A stretch of 20,052 nt of DNA from an uncultured Prevotella sp. (GCA_937906765.1 CALCUV010000227.1:1-20052); one strand, 5' to 3'. Positions 6,781-14,583 are shown, counted from the stretch's first letter. Notes: generated from the sequence alone by a model not told the origin. Translations and numbers: made by a program.

Positions 6781-6947
6781 GAGTGTTCCTCCATATGCGC
6801 TACTAGAAGGGCAAGCGTCTTACTGACTTCCTGCAGAACATCGGTATTCTGCTTAATCGTGGTGTTGCACAAATAGAACAATGCGCCGCACGCAACGATG
6901 GGAAAGCCAGTCTGGTTGATAATCTGAATGATTCCGTTTGCGTCCAT
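6777..6947 (-). CDS. Holin-like small membrane protein, 56 aa
   Basis: Probable holin of the BhlA/UviB-like type, which permeabilises the membrane for endolysin release. The start at 6947 has a near-perfect AAGGAGGTATCAA ribosome site, so the upstream in-frame start at 6965 is rejected. Layout: short N-terminus MDANGIIQIINQTG, one hydrophobic span FPIVACGALFYLCNTTI (residues 15-31), then a charged amphipathic helix (QNTDVLQEVSKTLALLVAHM). This matches small holin-like proteins with one span and a soluble helix. It lies after the lower collar gene, and the lysozyme is four genes further on. Confidence 0.75.
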   Translation of the reverse strand: MDANGIIQIINQTGFPIVACGALFYLCNTTIKQNTDVLQEVSKTLALLVAHMEEHS

Positions 6948-6958
6948 TTGATACCTCC

Positions 6959-7534
6959 TTACCATGCATTAAGACTTACAGAATGGAGCTGCGAAAATAG
7001 GTCACCAATGGATGCGCAAATTAGCGAATCAACGTCATAGTAATTTCTGACACGTTCGGCAAGCTCAAGAACATCCATCTGTTTGATTCGCTGATATTCC
7101 GTGTCGTTTCCCGTACTTGCGTAATCCTCATTTCCAGCAAGTTGCGTTTGTGGAAAATCAGAAAAAATGTTGCGTGACTTATAGTACTCGCCCTCTTGCC
7201 CCAACGGCTGGTAAAAATCCGATTCAGGGTCAAGCATGGCATAGAGCTGCATGAACTTCGGCATGATTTCGTTCATGCGATTGAGAAACATTTGCTTCCA
7301 AATTCCCGGCGGTGTAACGCAAATCTCACGCCACCAAAAATGCTGCGTAATTCGTTGACACAATTTGGTGTGCTGTTCTTCGCTGTACTTAGGACCGAAA
7401 TCCCAGCTAGAATCAGAAAGGTCAAACCACCCTTCCTCTGCAAGCTCGCAAATCTGAATCGTGGTGACGGCATGAAAATCAGGGTCATGAGATGCGAAAT
7501 CATCTTCAAAAATATCAATCCTATCCAATGCCAT
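6959..7534 (-). CDS. Lower collar (tail connector) protein, gp11-like, 191 aa
   Basis: Forms the lower collar between the portal and the tail tube in phi29-like virions. Recognised by the conserved C-terminal half: GEYYKSRNIFSDFPQTQLAG followed by NEDYAST, which closely matches the SDFPQT and DYAS signature of phi29 gp11. It also has WWREICVTPPGIWKQMFLNR near residues 75-95. The start at 7534 is chosen for GGTGGCG upstream; it overlaps the connector gene by 14 bp. At 191 residues it is shorter than phi29 gp11 (293), mostly lacking the long C-terminal part. Position directly after the connector is as in phi29. Confidence 0.88.
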   Translation of the reverse strand: MALDRIDIFEDDFASHDPDFHAVTTIQICELAEEGWFDLSDSSWDFGPKYSEEQHTKLCQRITQHFWWREICVTPPGIWKQMFLNRMNEIMPKFMQLYAMLDPESDFYQPLGQEGEYYKSRNIFSDFPQTQLAGNEDYASTGNDTEYQRIKQMDVLELAERVRNYYDVDSLICASIGDLFSQLHSVSLNAW

Positions 7535-8498
7535 TTTCGCCACCATCCTCGTTTGCAGTTGCAAGGTCAGGAAGAAGTTCGGCCTGATGAACCATATCGT
7601 GACGGAAATTCCAGTTGTTGGATTCTAGGTCACGATTCCATTCAACTTGAATGTCACCATCAAGAAGATACTCAGGGAAGAACCTATTTAGATGCTCAGC
7701 AGCGACACGCCTTTCATTGAGCGATGCGAGACGAATAATCTCAGCAGGATTCTTATGCGCCTGAATTTCATCCTGCGTCTGTCGCTCCATCTTCAAAGTG
7801 CTGTTATCAATGCCAAGCATCATATAGACGCGATTCCACACGTTCATTTCGTCCTGTGCCATTTCCTCACCAAGGTACGGCACACCAGTTTGTAACGCCA
7901 TTGTGGAAACATCGCGTGCAAATTCTGGATAGGCAAGCACGGCAGGCTCGCCACCTGCCACCTGTTTCACCATGTTGATTGCGTCTAATTTGCGCTCTTC
8001 TGGCACAAGCCAAACCACAGGCATTTTCTGATGAAAGCGATTCACATTTTTGGTGATTCGTATTTGCGCGAGCTCTCGGGCGTAAAGATTAATACCTTCC
8101 ATGAGAGGAAAGCGCGTCGAATTGTCGTGAATCAAAACACCATTAAACATGCTGCAATGAAAACGCCAGCCATTGTTTCCAATCGAATCCCATTGAAAAG
8201 GATTGTCATATACATCATTCTCGGATTGGAATTGTACGCGCGTAGAAAAGAACGTGCCAACCATCTTCGGAGGAAACGCAATAGTTGCGTAACCCTCATT
8301 AAGCAACGTCCATTCAAGAAAACGCGCATCGCAGGTACTCGGTAGATTAATCCATTTAAAGCGATTCATTGCAAGTTGCATGATAATGTTGCGATAGTAC
8401 ATCACCAAACGCGAATTATACGTAGGCGATTCCCACCACATAGCGCGGCCTTCATACTGCCTGTTTTTGTTGCGGTTGCGCCCGCCGCGCTTAGCCAT
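7521..8498 (-). CDS. Portal / upper collar connector protein, gp10-like, 325 aa
   Basis: Dodecameric portal through which DNA is packaged and ejected. The region YYRNIIMQLAMNRFKWINLP with FLEWTLLNEGYATIAF matches the conserved helix and FLE..L...GY segment of phi29 gp10, and the length is close to the 309 residues of phi29. The N-terminus is very basic (MAKRGGRNRNKNRQYEGR). In phi29 the basic N-terminus of gp10 contacts the packaging RNA, so this suggests that a packaging RNA may exist here too. C-terminal residues after about 290 are acidic. The gene starts 8 bp inside the end of the 98-aa gene and overlaps the lower collar gene, the order expected for the head-tail module. Confidence 0.92.
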   Translation of the reverse strand: MAKRGGRNRNKNRQYEGRAMWWESPTYNSRLVMYYRNIIMQLAMNRFKWINLPSTCDARFLEWTLLNEGYATIAFPPKMVGTFFSTRVQFQSENDVYDNPFQWDSIGNNGWRFHCSMFNGVLIHDNSTRFPLMEGINLYARELAQIRITKNVNRFHQKMPVVWLVPEERKLDAINMVKQVAGGEPAVLAYPEFARDVSTMALQTGVPYLGEEMAQDEMNVWNRVYMMLGIDNSTLKMERQTQDEIQAHKNPAEIIRLASLNERRVAAEHLNRFFPEYLLDGDIQVEWNRDLESNNWNFRHDMVHQAELLPDLATANEDGGENGIG

Positions 8499-8787
8499 AT
8501 TGCACCACCTTTAAAACAGGATTGCTTGCCCTCTCCACTATTGATTGTAGCAAATCGGCTTCAGTCTGTAAAGACGTTTGCATTTGTCTGTACATATTGG
8601 CGCGGTATCCTTCTTGTAAATCTGCGCTTTCATCTGTACGGCCTTTGCTATAAGCCAATTGCTCCTTATAGGTAATAATACTTTGTATCTCTGCATCGGT
8701 CATTCCAGCGAAAGTCTTATCAGTCTCCAAGATGTTTAGAAGAACAGACACGGCGCGGCTCTCAACGATTTCCTCACTTGTTGACAT
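8491..8787 (-). CDS. Small helical structural or assembly protein, 98 aa
   Basis: No family recognised. The start at 8787 has GGAAGG ten nt upstream and overlaps the end of the tail gene by 14 bp. The protein is predicted almost all helical, with heptad-like leucine, isoleucine and glutamine spacing (AVSVLLNILETDKTFAGM, EGYRANMYRQMQTSLQTEAD, LLQSIVERA). It sits between the tail tube gene and the portal gene, a place where phi29 has no separate gene. A chaperone or minor virion role is plausible by position only. Confidence 0.75.
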   Translation of the reverse strand: MSTSEEIVESRAVSVLLNILETDKTFAGMTDAEIQSIITYKEQLAYSKGRTDESADLQEGYRANMYRQMQTSLQTEADLLQSIVERASNPVLKVVQYG

Positions 8788-11464
8788 GAATATCAATCCT
8801 TCCTATTTCATCGGGATTCTTCCAAACAGTGACACCACGCAGGAACATGTTTATGATAAGTCCCTGAACTGCGTTATTGCTGCTTTGCCTGTCGTCAACC
8901 CAAATGTCCTCAGCCTTCCAATAGCAGAAATGCGACATGGGGCACAATCCAGATTCGGCAACATCCCACATCTGATTTAACGCATATCCATAACGCAGGA
9001 AAGTGTCACCAATTTGCCGAATGTCTCCGTCTGGCATGGTACGCACCTTAAATTGCACACCATTGTACATGCCAAGGTAGGCGTATGCATTACCCTTGTC
9101 AGGCGTCAATTGAACTGGCGCAGACATTCGTGCGTGATACAAGTCGTATTGCACGCCATCATGCGATGCTTCAAGATTCTCCTTTGCGTTTAGAACGCCA
9201 ACCTGCCGCGTATAGGTGGCATTGTCATTGCCGGTATCTCTTGTTGCATCGGCATTGGCACGCATTGCAGCAGCCGTGTTGGTTGCATTTGTGTTCATTG
9301 TCGTTTTGGTATTATTCGTTTGCTTGTTAAGACAATTGTTGTTGTTGGTATTGGTATCAGTATTCAACTGATTTTGTTCGTCTTTTACAATTGTGGCATG
9401 CCCTTTTGAAATGGTGGCCTTTGCCGTGTTTGCTTGCGTTGCCAAAGAAACGCTTGTCACATTTCCGTTTATAAGAATAGTATTATTTGATTTCGCAAGT
9501 GCGCCATGAAGCCATGCGCCACTTGCACCCACGATTGCGCCAATAGCCGCGCCGCCGCCCGCGCCGATGGGACCACCTGCTGCGCCTATTGCTGCACCAG
9601 TTCCCACCCCAGCCATTGCACCAGAAAGCGTACCACTAAACAAATCTGCTTCGGCTGTATTATCAGTTGTAGAAGTTGCAACTTCTGCCTCAACCCTTGC
9701 CGTGGCATTTGAAACCGCATTATTTGTGGCTGTAGTTCTATCCAATGCAGATTGCGAATATAGGTCTAAATGGTCTGCCGCGGTATTTGCTGCATCTTTG
9801 TTTGCAGTATTTGTGGCAATCGTTAGGTCTGCATTATTACGCAAATTATCTGCGTTATTGCTTGTATTTGTTGTGTGCAGCGTTGCATCTCTATCTGCGT
9901 TGTCATACATCGTATTATTGGAATCATGCGCATTTTCACGTGCCGTGTTCGCACTTCTCACAGCACTATGATATGCGGCAAGTGCACGCTTTGCGCCGCC
10001 ACGAATCGCAGTCCAGAAATTGTCCATCTTCCATGCCGTGTCAGCATCCATATAAATTGCATAGCACGGAATGTCCAAATCGAAGCACGCAAGCGACCAA
10101 TCAGAATTAGGCATTTCTAGCTGCTGACTGGTGCCATTCATGTCAATCCATGTGTAGCTTTGCGAACCTCTGCCATTGATTCCATCAAACCAAATACGTG
10201 CATTCAGATACGGAAAGGCGAGCATGGCATTTTTGTGCGCAACTATGTTTCCAGTATTCTCTACACGAATGCTAACGGTTTCACCATTGTTATCTGTAAG
10301 TTCAATTGCGCTATATGGAAACGTATATAGCTTAGCCAAATGCTGATACTCCGCTGGAAACGCAAACATTGCCTTTGTAAGCGAAATCTCAACATCGCTA
10401 TTCTTACCCTCGCATTCGCGCAGCGTATAACCGTGAAATGATATGGATGTACCAAGCGTAATCATATCGGCGTCAACCATGAAGCAAGCAAGAACCGTGC
10501 GGAAGAAAACAGGGCAATCCTCTTGCACTTTTTTTACGAATGCTTCAGCGCTTGCAGCTGGAATGGCATACATATAACTGCCGTTCGGGATTACATCCTG
10601 CGAACGTGCCATTGGATTGCTTTGCGTTCTCAGCGAAGAATAATTGTCGCCGTCTCCAACCTTAAAGCCATTAACTTGCAACTGATACCCATAACGTGCA
10701 TCCACATTGCTGTAACTTAGATTACCGAAAGTGTAATCAGGGTCGTTATGCGTGACGGTACCCATTTGCGTCAGTTCAGATGCGGGGCAAGTTGACGCAA
10801 AACATACGTACTTTGTGCCGTTACCAAATGGGATAAAATTCGTGCTGCGAACGACTTCGGCATTTGTTGGCGTAATGTCAGGCGCAAGAAGATACTTATT
10901 ATTTGCAATGGGATTTGCAAGGTATTCATCAACATCGCTATATGCCACAGGAGCATGCCCACGTTGGAGCATCATATATTTAATGTCAACGTCATTCTGA
11001 TACTGCGTCCAAACGTCAAGCGAAATTCTGCAACCAGTTGAATTAGGAGCCCTATAATCAATGGAATCAACAAAGAAGAACCATTTGCGGATACCAGCTT
11101 CACTGTCCTCGTAATTGATGCTAGGATTTGACCCAGGAAGAACAGGAATCGTGAGAACCATATAATTGTAACGTGCTGCAACGTCATAAGGAATAGGAAT
11201 CTTGACTTCCTGCTCAGGCACATATGAACGGTCAGAATCGAGCGTAATAGTATAATAATCCTGCAAATCATCAAACCACTTGTCACGCAAGATATTTGTG
11301 TCGAATTTTACAACATCGCTATAATCTGAATTCCACAGCACATTGCACATCTTAATAGTTGTGCCAGCAATCCAGCGCGTATAATCAAACTCGTTTCGAT
11401 ACGCATACACATCAACATTGTCAAGATTCGGGAATCGCGTATCTTTTAATCTGCCGAACTGCAT
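8774..11464 (-). CDS. Tail tube/knob protein, gp9-like, with enlarged membrane-penetration insertion, 896 aa
   Basis: Distal tail tube protein. The N-terminus (MQFGRLKDTRFPNLDNVDVY, then FDYTRW) and the KWFFFVDSIDYRAPNSTGCR region fit phi29 gp9, which begins with a short strand followed by DYKNTRWF. The start at 11464 lies after the terminator hairpin; an upstream TTG at 11527 lies inside that hairpin and is rejected. Residues about 500-760 form an Asn/Ala/Thr-rich helical insertion with about 11-residue periodicity (NADRDATLHTTNTSNNAD, TNTANKDAANTAAD). In its centre, residues about 610-657, is a Gly/Ala hydrophobic stretch (GAMAGVGTGAAIGAAGGPIG). In phi29 gp9 a hydrophobic loop of about 75 residues in the equivalent part forms a membrane pore for DNA entry; here the insertion is about 260. 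The protein is longer than phi29 gp9 (599), mainly because of this. Confidence 0.9.
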   Translation of the reverse strand: MQFGRLKDTRFPNLDNVDVYAYRNEFDYTRWIAGTTIKMCNVLWNSDYSDVVKFDTNILRDKWFDDLQDYYTITLDSDRSYVPEQEVKIPIPYDVAARYNYMVLTIPVLPGSNPSINYEDSEAGIRKWFFFVDSIDYRAPNSTGCRISLDVWTQYQNDVDIKYMMLQRGHAPVAYSDVDEYLANPIANNKYLLAPDITPTNAEVVRSTNFIPFGNGTKYVCFASTCPASELTQMGTVTHNDPDYTFGNLSYSNVDARYGYQLQVNGFKVGDGDNYSSLRTQSNPMARSQDVIPNGSYMYAIPAASAEAFVKKVQEDCPVFFRTVLACFMVDADMITLGTSISFHGYTLRECEGKNSDVEISLTKAMFAFPAEYQHLAKLYTFPYSAIELTDNNGETVSIRVENTGNIVAHKNAMLAFPYLNARIWFDGINGRGSQSYTWIDMNGTSQQLEMPNSDWSLACFDLDIPCYAIYMDADTAWKMDNFWTAIRGGAKRALAAYHSAVRSANTARENAHDSNNTMYDNADRDATLHTTNTSNNADNLRNNADLTIATNTANKDAANTAADHLDLYSQSALDRTTATNNAVSNATARVEAEVATSTTDNTAEADLFSGTLSGAMAGVGTGAAIGAAGGPIGAGGGAAIGAIVGASGAWLHGALAKSNNTILINGNVTSVSLATQANTAKATISKGHATIVKDEQNQLNTDTNTNNNNCLNKQTNNTKTTMNTNATNTAAAMRANADATRDTGNDNATYTRQVGVLNAKENLEASHDGVQYDLYHARMSAPVQLTPDKGNAYAYLGMYNGVQFKVRTMPDGDIRQIGDTFLRYGYALNQMWDVAESGLCPMSHFCYWKAEDIWVDDRQSSNNAVQGLIINMFLRGVTVWKNPDEIGRIDIHVNK

Positions 11465-11488
11465 ATTTGTGTCCAATCTATAAGAGAA

Positions 11489-11522
11489 GAGGGAGCCTGC
11501 GGTTATAGCCGCAGACCCCCTC
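11489..11522 (-). terminator. Hairpin after the capsid gene, partial terminator candidate
   Basis: GAGGG (11489-11493) pairs with CCCTC (11518-11522), and CTGCGG (11497-11502) with CCGCAG (11509-11514), around a 6-nt loop, with two mismatches in the stem. On the minus strand it is followed by the T-rich TTCTCTTAT. It lies between the capsid stop and the tail protein start and would lower transcription of tail genes relative to the capsid. Confidence 0.7.
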
Positions 11523-11538
11523 AGCAAGAAGGGAAGCG

Positions 11539-12933
11539 CTACGCTACGGTGAACGTAGAGGTAGCCGTTTGAGTGGTAGTTGCGCCGCTGGGATTGATGT
11601 ACGCAGCAGTAGCAACCACAGTGATAACATCATCAGCGAGCAACTTCTCGTCAACATGCAGCACAGCATTGCGGTCAACACGAGTGCGCGGCGAGTTGAC
11701 GCCAACGCCGTCGCGTGCAACCGTCACGATAAACGATGCAGCATCGGGACGAACCTCAAACACACCATCATCATTATTCGTGATTGCGCCGTCCAGCTCA
11801 AGAGTAAGCTGCACATCGTCGCCAGCTGCGACGTTCTGCTCTGCCGGAGTCATGTTCAGACCAGTAACAGTCTGCGTAGAAGTCAGCACAGCCGTGCCCT
11901 CGTCAGTGGTGTAACAAATTGCAGGTGCAACAGGTGAAACACTGTGCATCGACCAATGATGCAGGAAGAAATTCGTCGTAAGCGTAAGCTCATTAGGACG
12001 CGAAGTGTTGATGCGCAGACGGTCACGACACTGGAAGAAATCACGTGTCGTAAGAACTGCACCAACACCAACCATCGGGAACTCGTCAACGGTGACGACA
12101 CGCTCCTGAATCTCACCCTTCTCCATGTGGAATGCACCCATAAGCGCATCGACGTCAATCGCAGCGCGAACCTCGGGAGTGGTCAGGAAAATGAGCTCCT
12201 CGGGATTGGCAAAAACAGGGTAATCGCGCAGCTCGGGAATGTCAGCGTGATACAACGCAGACGGGAAGCGCATACGCTCGGCATCTGCCTTAACCATCTT
12301 TAGCAGCGTCTTTGCAGAATCAGTAGAGTCAACAGTATCAGACGGAATAGCCGTAAGATTACGCTTGAAGAATCCCATCTTCTGCTCATAATAAGCGAAA
12401 AGCTGAATCATGATGCGATATTCGTCGTATTCGTCAGACGAAATAGGAGCCTCCATGACCTGCGAAATATAGTTGTTCAGCCCCTCGCTCTCACCGTCAC
12501 CGGCAAACGCGGCCATAAGTTCCTCGCGGTTGACCGAAATGGGATACCATTCCTTTCGGTTGACCTTGTGGAACCACGTCGCTGCTTCGGGCCGATAATC
12601 GCCAAAAAGGTCCTCAACATTGGGAATATTGGTGTAGGAATGCGCACGCACCCACTTGACGGCGATTTCCTCCAGCTTGTCGCCCCAACGGAGGTCAGCC
12701 TTCTTGAAGCCAGCAAGCGGATTTCGCCATGCCTGCTGATGCACATACACGGCACCGATGCGATTGATAAGCGCAGAAGTGAACTGATTGTAGAGGTCCA
12801 GATTCTCAGGCGCAAAAAGATAAGAAATGGACGCATCCATGTCGTTAACAGTCTCGCGCGGAATGCGCTGCTGATAATCGTTGGTGCCCATCAACCAAAT
12901 ACGGTCGAGAATCGTGCTGTTGTTCTGTGCCAT
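11539..12933 (-). CDS. Major capsid protein, gp8-like, with C-terminal Ig-like (BIG2) domain, 464 aa
   Basis: Builds the head shell. Length is close to phi29 gp8 (448). The start has GTAAGGAGAAGTT upstream. The N-terminal and middle part are HK97-fold-like in composition (DNEEL-type features such as FANPEELIFLTTPEVRAAID, DVDALMGAFHMEKGEIQERV, VDEFPMVGVGAVLTTRDFFQ, and NPNELTL-like RPNELTLTTNFFLHHW). From about residue 340 there is a beta-sandwich with VTGLNMTPAEQNVAAGDDVQ, then DGVFEVRP and ITVVATAAYINPSGATTT, characteristic of bacterial Ig-like group 2 domains; phi29 gp8 also has a BIG2 domain, used for binding head fibres. It follows the scaffold gene by 9 bp and is followed by a terminator-like hairpin. 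Confidence 0.93.
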   Translation of the reverse strand: MAQNNSTILDRIWLMGTNDYQQRIPRETVNDMDASISYLFAPENLDLYNQFTSALINRIGAVYVHQQAWRNPLAGFKKADLRWGDKLEEIAVKWVRAHSYTNIPNVEDLFGDYRPEAATWFHKVNRKEWYPISVNREELMAAFAGDGESEGLNNYISQVMEAPISSDEYDEYRIMIQLFAYYEQKMGFFKRNLTAIPSDTVDSTDSAKTLLKMVKADAERMRFPSALYHADIPELRDYPVFANPEELIFLTTPEVRAAIDVDALMGAFHMEKGEIQERVVTVDEFPMVGVGAVLTTRDFFQCRDRLRINTSRPNELTLTTNFFLHHWSMHSVSPVAPAICYTTDEGTAVLTSTQTVTGLNMTPAEQNVAAGDDVQLTLELDGAITNNDDGVFEVRPDAASFIVTVARDGVGVNSPRTRVDRNAVLHVDEKLLADDVITVVATAAYINPSGATTTQTATSTFTVA

Positions 12934-12942
12934 AACTTCTCC

Positions 12943-13281
12943 TTACCTTTTAACAGAAAAATCAAGTTCAGAAAGCGGCTTGAAATCATCAACAGGTTCA
13001 GGGTCAGAATCGTCGATAATGGTTGCGCCAGCACGAACCATAACGCCCTGCGCATCCTTAATTGCCTTAATGCCGCCCATGATTTCCTTCATGGTATCAG
13101 TAAGCGAATCCATCGCACCACGCATCTGGTTAAAATCCTCCATGGTTACGTACTGCGGCTGCAGCTGCTGCGTAGGCTCAGTATTTGCGTCACCATTCTG
13201 ATTCGCATTCTGTGCACCATTGTTCGCATCAGCAGGATTGTTTTGCGGTTCGTTGTTCTGATTGTTGTCGGGCTTCGGCAT
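12943..13281 (-). CDS. Scaffold protein candidate, gp7-like, 112 aa
   Basis: Probable internal scaffold for prohead assembly. The start at 13281 has AGAAGGGA eight nt upstream. Residues 1-45 are a low-complexity Asn/Gln/Pro-rich arm (KPDNNQNNEPQNNPADANNG). Residues 50-85 form a helical, coiled-coil-type segment (YVTMEDFNQMRGAMDSLTDT, MKEIMGGIKAIKD). The C-terminus is acidic and ends in DFSVKR. The size (phi29 gp7 is 98 residues), the helical core and the position immediately before the capsid gene support the assignment; sequence identity to gp7 is not evident. It is the first gene after the late promoter candidate. Confidence 0.75.
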   Translation of the reverse strand: MPKPDNNQNNEPQNNPADANNGAQNANQNGDANTEPTQQLQPQYVTMEDFNQMRGAMDSLTDTMKEIMGGIKAIKDAQGVMVRAGATIIDDSDPEPVDDFKPLSELDFSVKR

Positions 13282-13327
13282 TTTGTTTTCCCTTCTCTTG
13301 TTGCTTGATTTCTTGCCACACAAAAAT

Positions 13328-13367
13328 GGGTCATAGGCGAATGTCTGATACGACCTGCCTATGACCC
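13328..13367. terminator. Inverted repeat at the late promoter: terminator for upstream transcripts and/or operator
   Basis: GGGTCATAGGC (13328-13338) and GCCTATGACCC (13357-13367) are perfect 11-bp inverted arms with an 18-nt loop. On the minus strand the second arm is followed by ATTTTTGTG, giving a rho-independent terminator for transcripts arriving from the ATPase gene. The upstream arm begins two bases after the late -10 box, so transcripts started at this promoter would lack part of the 5' arm. Arm centres are 29 bp apart, so a protein-binding site is also possible. Confidence 0.7.
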
Positions 13368-13368
13368 T

Positions 13369-13398
13369 AGTATAACGCAGAGTGACCCGCGCCGTCAA
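13369..13398 (-). promoter_or_regulatory. Late promoter candidate, sigma70/sigmaA type
   Basis: Minus-strand -35 TTGACG (13393-13398), 18-nt spacer, -10 TATACT (13369-13374). It is the best-matching promoter in the window. The expected start is near 13362, about 80 nt before the scaffold gene, placing scaffold, capsid, tail, connector, lysis and appendage genes downstream. Confidence 0.75.
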
Positions 13399-13404
13399 TT
13401 GAAA

Positions 13405-13475
13405 TGCCTACCAAGCACGCATTCATGCGGTGCGATTCAACGCATGGTATCCGCATATGCTACTCACATCAGGCA
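13405..13475 (-). ncRNA. Structured intergenic segment, packaging-RNA candidate (tentative)
   Basis: Between the ATPase stop and the late promoter the minus strand can form nested stems: TGCC/GGCA (13405-13408 with 13472-13475), TACCA/TGGTA (13409-13413 with 13445-13449), and the strong inner hairpin GCACGCAT/ATGCGGTGC (13415-13422 with 13425-13433, one bulge, 2-nt loop). No gene fits in this stretch. In phi29-like phages a small RNA connects the portal and the ATPase during packaging, and the basic connector N-terminus suggests one is needed. The location next to the ATPase gene is suggestive only; phi29 has its packaging RNA near a genome end. Confidence 0.25.
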
Positions 13476-13500
13476 CGGCACCCCACTATCTGAAAGTGTA

Positions 13501-14583
13501 TCACTTTATACCCAGCAACTCAAGAACCCTATAGAAGTCACGCTTTGCGTCAATGGAATCGTAACGAACTATTCCCATCCAATACATCTCGGCAAAACCG
13601 CGCATAACCTGATGCAAACGATTTGCAGCAATATAGTTTACCCTGTTATCCTCATACGACATTGCATAAATAGGTCTATCAGTATTATGCGGAACCTTTG
13701 CAGTTACATAGTAATAACCATCATTGACGTCTGACCATATGCCAAATGTCTTACCATCCAACACAATGCCAAACATGAATTTTGCGCGCTTCGGTTTCTT
13801 CTGCACAAACTCAGATGAAATATTATGAAAAATATTCTGAACATTTTCCTTGCCTGAAACTGTGCCAGACAACATGCGACCTGCTACCGTGCCGTCAGCC
13901 TTCTCAGCGTTGTACTCGCTCGAATCAACAAAATGCAGCAGAAAAGTTTTGTTCTCATACCAACGGTAACCATATGCCACATCAGTGCCCACGTGATAGC
14001 GTGCAAAATAGGGGTTAGTAATATCAACAGCATTTCCCAATAGAAAGACATGCGGCCGAAGTCCGACCGTATCACTTCTCTCTCGTGATATAGTGTCAAC
14101 AATATTAGCCAAGATAGCAAATTCATTAGGTAGATAACGATGAAACCTGTCCTGCCTGTCAAGAATGCATTCGTCAAATATGAGCCTGTCAACATAGTCA
14201 AACGTCCTTGACTTGTCAATCTGGTACACCGTCATTGCAACGAAATAGCCTAGCAAGTTCCATTTAGGTTTGGTGCTTTCATCTTCTGGCGCATCAGCCC
14301 ACCACATATAATGCGAATCACTACGAAACACATATGGTGCGAGCTCTGGCATGCGAGAAAGACGCGAGAAATAGTTATCAGATACGACGGCCAATTGTGC
14401 CTTAGTACGCACTATCTCAACATAACGCCTTTGCACCCCTTTCTTTTGTAGCTTTATGCAGCGCTTGATGCATGCAAGCCGTAGGCCAAACGTCTTACCC
14501 AAACCGCGCGACCCCACAACCATCGTAACATCTGCGTCATATGAGATTGTGCGGTCCCAGTCGTAATATTTTGCATCACGCAT
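13501..14583 (-). CDS. DNA encapsidation ATPase, gp16-like, 360 aa
   Basis: Motor ATPase that drives DNA into the prohead. Walker A is GSRGLGKT at residues 24-31 and Walker B is RLIFDE at 133-138, with catalytic Glu138. YVEIVRTKAQLAVVSDNYFS lies between them, and a conserved FLLGNA-type segment (HVFLLGNAVDITNPYF) follows at about 190-205, the usual sensor position. The family is the FtsK/HerA-type phi29 gp16 group; phi29 gp16 has 332 residues. The C-terminal 130 residues contain basic beta segments (KPKRAKFMFGIVLDGKTFGI) typical of the gp16 C-terminal nucleic-acid-binding domain. Its ATG overlaps the polymerase stop (TGATG). It belongs to the replication/packaging transcription block, not to the late block as in phi29. 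Confidence 0.93.
   Translation of the reverse strand: MRDAKYYDWDRTISYDADVTMVVGSRGLGKTFGLRLACIKRCIKLQKKGVQRRYVEIVRTKAQLAVVSDNYFSRLSRMPELAPYVFRSDSHYMWWADAPEDESTKPKWNLLGYFVAMTVYQIDKSRTFDYVDRLIFDECILDRQDRFHRYLPNEFAILANIVDTISRERSDTVGLRPHVFLLGNAVDITNPYFARYHVGTDVAYGYRWYENKTFLLHFVDSSEYNAEKADGTVAGRMLSGTVSGKENVQNIFHNISSEFVQKKPKRAKFMFGIVLDGKTFGIWSDVNDGYYYVTAKVPHNTDRPIYAMSYEDNRVNYIAANRLHQVMRGFAEMYWMGIVRYDSIDAKRDFYRVLELLGIK

Noticed and set aside
11465..11527. Tail protein start at TTG 11527
   Set aside because: This start lies in the terminator-like hairpin; the ATG at 11464 matches the N-terminus of phi29 gp9 better.
12568..13308. Long + strand open frame (246 codons) opposite capsid and scaffold genes, and similar + strand frames across the window
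   Set aside because: They lie antisense to well-supported genes, have no ribosome sites and no recognisable protein features, and no gene elsewhere is on the + strand.
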